Part shown: piece by piece, positions 60,614 to 64,000 of the stretch
Position numbering within the stretch: position 1 is the stretch's first letter
Layout of the letters: every line of letters starts with the position of its first letter
Source of the DNA: Lactobacillus panisapium
GTDB lineage: Bacteria; Bacillota; Bacilli; Lactobacillales; Lactobacillaceae
Assembly: GCF_019469265.1 (NCBI RefSeq)
Contig: NZ_CP048268.1
Coordinates: 458,501-522,500 of the forward strand
DNA length: 64,000 bases
Direction of reading: 5' to 3'
Program-made: the position numbers and the translations under genes
The notes under the pieces: model-generated
Databases searched by the model: none
The model's input: only the letters and a program-made list of their open reading frames with translations
What the model was told of the DNA's origin: nothing

Positions 60614-61204
60614 ATGACGGAAAAAGCCGTTGAAGTAGTTAAGATAAAAACTGACAAGGAAAATAAGTTTGAGAAACAGCAGCCTCTTCGGCATCCATTG
60701 GCTGCTGTTTCGTTAGAAAACGATCGTTTAAAGATTAATAAACAGTTATACCAGGTCATGGTGAATAAGGAAGATGCCCTTGATCTTGAGGTATTAAGCC
60801 AGAAATATGACCCATATCTTGATCAATATGATTTTTTGGTTGGGGATGTTTCCAGCGAACATTTACGTCTCAAAGGCTTTTATAAAGATAACGTACAGAC
60901 AGCAATTGATCGAAAAGAACAGACGATTGCTGACTATCTAATGGAATATTGCAATCCTGGTGGCCCTTATTTTATCTTGCAATTGCTGAGCCCAGTGCAC
61001 CATTATCGTAATAATAACCGGAAAAAATGGGGTAGTTCATATCGTAAGCGTAAGAAGGGCCAACCTAATAAAAAGAATGGTGTTGCTTTCAAGCGTTACA
61101 AGGTTCGACCTGCACATTATAAAAAGCCGGAAACGGTAGCGGTTAAAAAAGAACAGAAAAATAATCATACTTTTGTAATTAAAAAAAGAAAGGGCAGCAA
61201 GTAA
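60614..61204 (+). CDS. YutD-family protein (DUF1027)
   Basis: 196 residues from ATG 60614 (AGGAAG 9 bp upstream); GTG 60605 overlapping the YunD stop is an alternative. Residues about 50-125 form the DUF1027 core (DQYDFLVGDVSSEHLRLKGF, YCNPGGPYFILQ). Beyond it is a Lys/Arg-rich tail of about 60 residues (RKRKKGQPNKKNG) that is absent from the shorter Bacillus protein and may bind nucleic acid. Its stop touches the GTG of the next gene. Confidence 0.85.
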   Translation: MTEKAVEVVKIKTDKENKFEKQQPLRHPLAAVSLENDRLKINKQLYQVMVNKEDALDLEVLSQKYDPYLDQYDFLVGDVSSEHLRLKGFYKDNVQTAIDRKEQTIADYLMEYCNPGGPYFILQLLSPVHHYRNNNRKKWGSSYRKRKKGQPNKKNGVAFKRYKVRPAHYKKPETVAVKKEQKNNHTFVIKKRKGSK

Positions 61205-61981
61205 GTGAAAGATTACCATTTATTTTTAGTGGACCTCGATGGCACTATTTATCGTGGAAAAGACACTATTGCGTCCGGAGTGCGTTTTATTCACCGAATT
61301 AAAGAAGCAGGTAAAGAGTGTCTTTTTTTAACCAATAACACTACCAGAACGCCTCAAATGGTTGTTGACAAATTGGCTCATCATGGCGTTAAAACGGACG
61401 TTTCTCATATTTATACGCCGAATATGGCAACAGTTAGTTATATTTTGGAGCAAGAAGATTGGCAAGCCAAGAAAATTGGCGTTTATTTAATTGGCCAAAT
61501 TGGCTTACTACAAGAATTTTTAAAGCATCCAGAATTCGAATTAAATGAGTCCAATCCGGATTATGTTGTCGTGGGGCTTGATACTGATTTTACTTATCAT
61601 AAAGTTCAAGTTGCATCTACTGCAATTCAAAATGGGGCTAAGTTTATTGGTACTAATGCTGATGTTAATTTGCCTAGTGATCAGGGGCTAATGCCGGGAA
61701 ACGGCTCTTTGTGTGCAATGGTTGCTGTTGCCAGTGGTCAAGAACCGCTATATATTGGTAAACCATCTGCAATCATTATTGAAAAAGTGTTGGCTAAATT
61801 TCATTGTTCTAAAAAAGACGCTCTTTTAGTGGGCGATAATTATGAAACCGACATAAAAGCTGGCTTTAACAGTGGGGTTGACCAATTATTGGTAACCACA
61901 GGAATTACCCAAGCTGCTGATCTAATTGGCAAAAAGCAGCCAACGATTTTGGTCGATAGCTTGGATAAGGTAAAATTATGA
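61205..61981 (+). CDS. HAD-superfamily phosphatase (NagD/YutF type)
   Basis: 258 residues from GTG 61205. HAD class IIA: motif I FLVDLDGTIYRGK, motif II LTNNTTRTP, motif III region IGKPSAIIIEK and motif IV LVGDNYETDIKAG. It hydrolyses phosphomonoesters such as p-nitrophenyl phosphate-type substrates, and NagD prefers nucleotide monophosphates; the in-cell target is unknown. The last 4 bp overlap the next gene (ATGA), so translation is coupled. Confidence 0.9.
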   Translation: MKDYHLFLVDLDGTIYRGKDTIASGVRFIHRIKEAGKECLFLTNNTTRTPQMVVDKLAHHGVKTDVSHIYTPNMATVSYILEQEDWQAKKIGVYLIGQIGLLQEFLKHPEFELNESNPDYVVVGLDTDFTYHKVQVASTAIQNGAKFIGTNADVNLPSDQGLMPGNGSLCAMVAVASGQEPLYIGKPSAIIIEKVLAKFHCSKKDALLVGDNYETDIKAGFNSGVDQLLVTTGITQAADLIGKKQPTILVDSLDKVKL

Positions 61982-62586
61982 GCAAAAAAAGTAACATTTT
62001 GACAATCATTTATCACTTTATTTTTGGCGTTACTAGTAGTGTTGTGGGCGCTATTATTGCCAGCTGGCCATTATTGCTAGTTTTTGTAATTGTGCAAAAA
62101 ACTAATAAAACTGTTAATTTGTCAATCGGGCAGGTTATGCACAACTACAATCAGTTAATGTGGTACTTAATCTGGCCGTTTAAGCACAAACTGAAGATGA
62201 GTAATTTACCAACTTCGTCTTTAGCTGCACAGCATTTTGCGGATGTGAAGAAACTGCTAGTTCTAGCCGTTTTAGCCTTTTTATGTTGTCTGCTTATTTT
62301 TTTGTGGAACAGGAGTCAAAAAAATAAAGCACTGAAACTAAATAAAGTTTGGGCGCTTTTATTTTTACTATTGCCAATTGCTGTTTTACCATTTGCACTA
62401 ACAAATTTTGATAACTTTTTTGTTGTATTTCATCATTTGCTATTTGCTGGTAGCAGTACTTGGCTGTTTGATCCGGCTACTGATCCAATTATTAATGTGC
62501 TGACTGAGGGCTTTTTTGCCTCATGTTTTGCAGTCGCAGGAATTATTTACGAATTATATTTTGCTAATCAGCTTTTAGAGCGCTAA
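61978..62586 (+). CDS. TIGR01906-family integral membrane protein
   Basis: 202 residues with about five hydrophobic segments (near 10-38, 90-108, 122-142, 148-165 and 180-200). The pattern of an extracellular loop with VNLSIGQVMHNYNQLMWYL between TM1 and TM2 is typical of TIGR01906, which routinely follows the NagD-type HAD gene in lactobacilli and streptococci. Function unknown. It is the last gene of the yunD cluster. Confidence 0.86.
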   Translation: MSKKSNILTIIYHFIFGVTSSVVGAIIASWPLLLVFVIVQKTNKTVNLSIGQVMHNYNQLMWYLIWPFKHKLKMSNLPTSSLAAQHFADVKKLLVLAVLAFLCCLLIFLWNRSQKNKALKLNKVWALLFLLLPIAVLPFALTNFDNFFVVFHHLLFAGSSTWLFDPATDPIINVLTEGFFASCFAVAGIIYELYFANQLLER

Positions 62587-62622
62587 AAAAAGAAGTTCCT
62601 TAGTGGAGCTCCTTTTTTTGTG
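62584..62622 (+). terminator. Bidirectional terminator overlapping dedA 3' end
   Basis: AAAAAGAAGTTCC pairs (with G-U pairs) with GGAGCTCCTTTTT. On the minus strand it lies within the last codons of the DedA gene. Confidence 0.7.
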
Positions 62623-63250
62623 TTAGCCGTTTTTTGAGGGCAACAATTAAAATCGGTAATACTGAAATTAGAATAATTGCAAGAATTAACATGGAAAAAT
62701 GCTCTTTGACGAATGGAATATTACCAAACAAGGCACCGATTATTGTAAAAAGACCACTCCAGATAATTCCGCCAATTACGTTGTAAATTGCAAATTTACC
62801 ATAATGCATTTTGCTTCCGCCAGAAATGAAGGGAACAAAGGTCCGAATGAATGGAATGAAACGACCAATAACAATTGTGATCGGACCATGGCGCTCAAAG
62901 AATTTTTCGGCTGCCATTCGATTTTTCTGATTAATCAGTTTATTAAACCAAGAATGTTTTTCTCCTGCATTAACTGAGCGTGCCCCAATTTCATAGTTAC
63001 ATGCATCACCTAAAATGGCGGCTAATAAAACTGCTAAATAAACTAACCAGATATTAATGTGATATTTGGGGTTTACTGCCATTGAACTTGCTGCAAAAAT
63101 CAGCGAATCTCCTGGTAAAAAGGGGAAAATAACAAGTCCGGTTTCGATAAAAATAATGCCAAAAATAATCAAGTAGGTCCAGTTGCCAAACTGGTTGACT
63201 ATTTCAATCAGATGGTGATCAATGTGAAGAATAAAATTGATTATTGTCAT
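62600..63250 (-). CDS. DedA-family (VTT domain) membrane protein
   Basis: 216 residues with about five membrane segments. The family core PFLPGDSLIFAASSMA and the conserved FERHGPITIVIGRFIPFIRTF (first 20: FERHGPITIVIGRFIPFIRT) followed by FISGGSKMHYGKF carry the essential Glu, Asp and Arg residues of DedA proteins, thought to work in lipid scrambling and proton-motive-force homeostasis. A short 9-bp gap separates its start from the reductase gene stop, so both belong to one minus-strand operon. Confidence 0.92.
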   Translation of the reverse strand: MTIINFILHIDHHLIEIVNQFGNWTYLIIFGIIFIETGLVIFPFLPGDSLIFAASSMAVNPKYHINIWLVYLAVLLAAILGDACNYEIGARSVNAGEKHSWFNKLINQKNRMAAEKFFERHGPITIVIGRFIPFIRTFVPFISGGSKMHYGKFAIYNVIGGIIWSGLFTIIGALFGNIPFVKEHFSMLILAIILISVLPILIVALKKRLTQKKELH

Positions 63251-63259
63251 AAATCGCTC

Positions 63260-64000
63260 CTAAATACTGGTTGAATGAATTGTTAAGGTTTTTTCTGGGA
63301 AAAGCGAGCGCATAATTGCGGTAATTGCAATTTGAGCTTCGCCAAAGCCTAGTCCGATTACAGGAACGCGACCAGGGTAAGTGGCACTATCACCAATCGC
63401 ATAAATACCTGGTATATTAGTTGCCATTTCCCGCGTGACATCAATTTGGCCGTTGGTCAGATTAATGCCCCACTTACGGGCAATACTGTTATCTGCTCTA
63501 AAGCCATAGGCAACAATGATTTGATCAAAGTGGCGCTTAATAATGTCGGTTTCTCCCATTTGTTTGAGACCAACCTCAAGTTGATTATTCCTTAATGTAA
63601 TTGTTTTAGGAAGATAAGGGGTTAGAATTTCAACATTTTTTAAACTTTTCAGTTGCTGTATTGAAGATTCTAAACCGCGAAATTCATTTCGGCGATGAAT
63701 TAATTTGACTTGCGTGTTGCTTTCCTCCGCAAGTTCAAGTGCCCAATCAAGAGCTGAATCACCACCACCAAAAACGGCAACTGTTTGACCGGCGTATTTA
63801 GCTAAATCTTGAACAAAATAATGCACGCGTTTTTCAATTGCCTCATCCATTTTTAGAGGCAATTTCTTTGGTTTAAATGAACCAGTTCCGGTAGCAATAA
63901 TGACGCTTTTTACCTCAAAATCACCATCAATAAGAAATTTGTCTTCTTCTTGCTCAATAGAAGTAACGCGATGGTTTAATGAAAAAGTGGTCTTGCCAGT
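63260..64000 (-). CDS. Ferredoxin/flavodoxin-NADP reductase, 5'-truncated by the window
   Basis: The frame is open to the last base, giving at least 246 C-terminal residues; an internal ATG near 63,850 is not the real start. VKSVIIATGTGSF is the ATGxG motif, FGGGDSALDWALELA is the NADPH-binding GGGDSA motif, and YAIGDSATYPG...GLGFGEAQIAI is the C-terminal FAD site of the YumC type. There is no CxxC redox pair in the visible part, so it is not a thioredoxin reductase. It supplies reduced flavodoxin/ferredoxin with NADPH. Its operon continues with dedA. Confidence 0.9.
   Translation of the reverse strand, partial: TGKTTFSLNHRVTSIEQEEDKFLIDGDFEVKSVIIATGTGSFKPKKLPLKMDEAIEKRVHYFVQDLAKYAGQTVAVFGGGDSALDWALELAEESNTQVKLIHRRNEFRGLESSIQQLKSLKNVEILTPYLPKTITLRNNQLEVGLKQMGETDIIKRHFDQIIVAYGFRADNSIARKWGINLTNGQIDVTREMATNIPGIYAIGDSATYPGRVPVIGLGFGEAQIAITAIMRSLFPEKTLTIHSTSI

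Noticed and set aside
63260-63862. Complete 200-residue gene starting at the internal ATG/TTG near 63,862
   Set aside because: The frame continues to the window edge with the conserved ATGTGSF motif, so the gene is truncated by the window and does not start there.
1-64000. CRISPR arrays, insertion sequences, prophage genes, rRNA
   Set aside because: No regularly spaced repeats, no transposase or integrase reading frames and no rRNA-like stretches were found on either strand.

Overview
The window is low-GC Firmicutes DNA and reads as a Lactobacillus of the delbrueckii group. The evidence is an Apf-type surface protein, a SEC10/PgrA-type extracellular protein, a YSIRK-like signal peptide, the pepQ/ccpA divergent pair, a T-box in front of alaS, and the alaS-ireB-ruvX-DUF1292 cluster. 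The very dense set of phosphotransferase (PTS) transporters would suit a gut lactobacillus, for example a bee-gut 'Firm-5' type. The species is a guess and the genus call is firmer.

Region 1 (1-34,200) is an accessory carbohydrate island. It opens with galactitol-class PTS IIB and IIC genes and a small membrane protein. Next come a GntR repressor with the sugar-amine isomerase/deaminase AgaS, a mannose-class PTS (IIB, IIC, IID, IIA) with an ideal promoter and cre site, a divergent pair made of a cytosolic glycoside-hydrolase-like protein and a secreted GH31 enzyme, and tagatose-1,6-bisphosphate aldolase (LacD). Read together this looks like a route for alpha-linked N-acetylgalactosamine. The secreted GH31 (with FN3 and F5/8C modules) would release the sugar, the PTS would import and phosphorylate it, and AgaS, a tagatose-6-phosphate kinase and LacD would feed glycolysis. 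No deacetylase (NagA/AgaA) is in the window. A RpiR regulator, a PfkB kinase and a fructose-type IIBCA permease follow, probably for fructose or tagatose.

From 18,200 to 31,800 there are two further mannose-class PTS operons. The first sits behind a LevR-type activator and has a consensus sigma-54 promoter and an upstream 9-bp dyad. Each operon ends with a FrlB-like SIS-domain protein, and a third such gene stands alone beside a GntR repressor. This matches the layout of Amadori-compound (fructoselysine/glucoselysine) uptake and deglycation systems. cre-like sites lie at most of these promoters, and the window also contains ccpA itself.

Region 2 (about 34,200-64,000) is mostly core genome. 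It carries two identical tRNA-Gln genes flanking an aminotransferase and tRNA-Tyr, a cytosolic beta-helix protein, a GntR regulator, teichoic-acid genes (tagD, a WecG/TagA-type transferase, a GT4-like transferase), NAD synthesis (pncB-nadE), T-box-alaS-ireB-ruvX-DUF1292, mutS2, trxA, mscL, a YslB-family gene, murI-rdgB, mscS, ytxG/ytxH-like genes, pepQ, ccpA, a GDPD enzyme, the yunD-yutD-HAD-TIGR01906 cluster, a DedA protein, and a ferredoxin-NADP reductase cut off by the window end. Nearly every transcription unit ends in a clear intrinsic terminator, and many of these are shared by convergent genes. No insertion sequence, prophage, CRISPR array or rRNA was seen.
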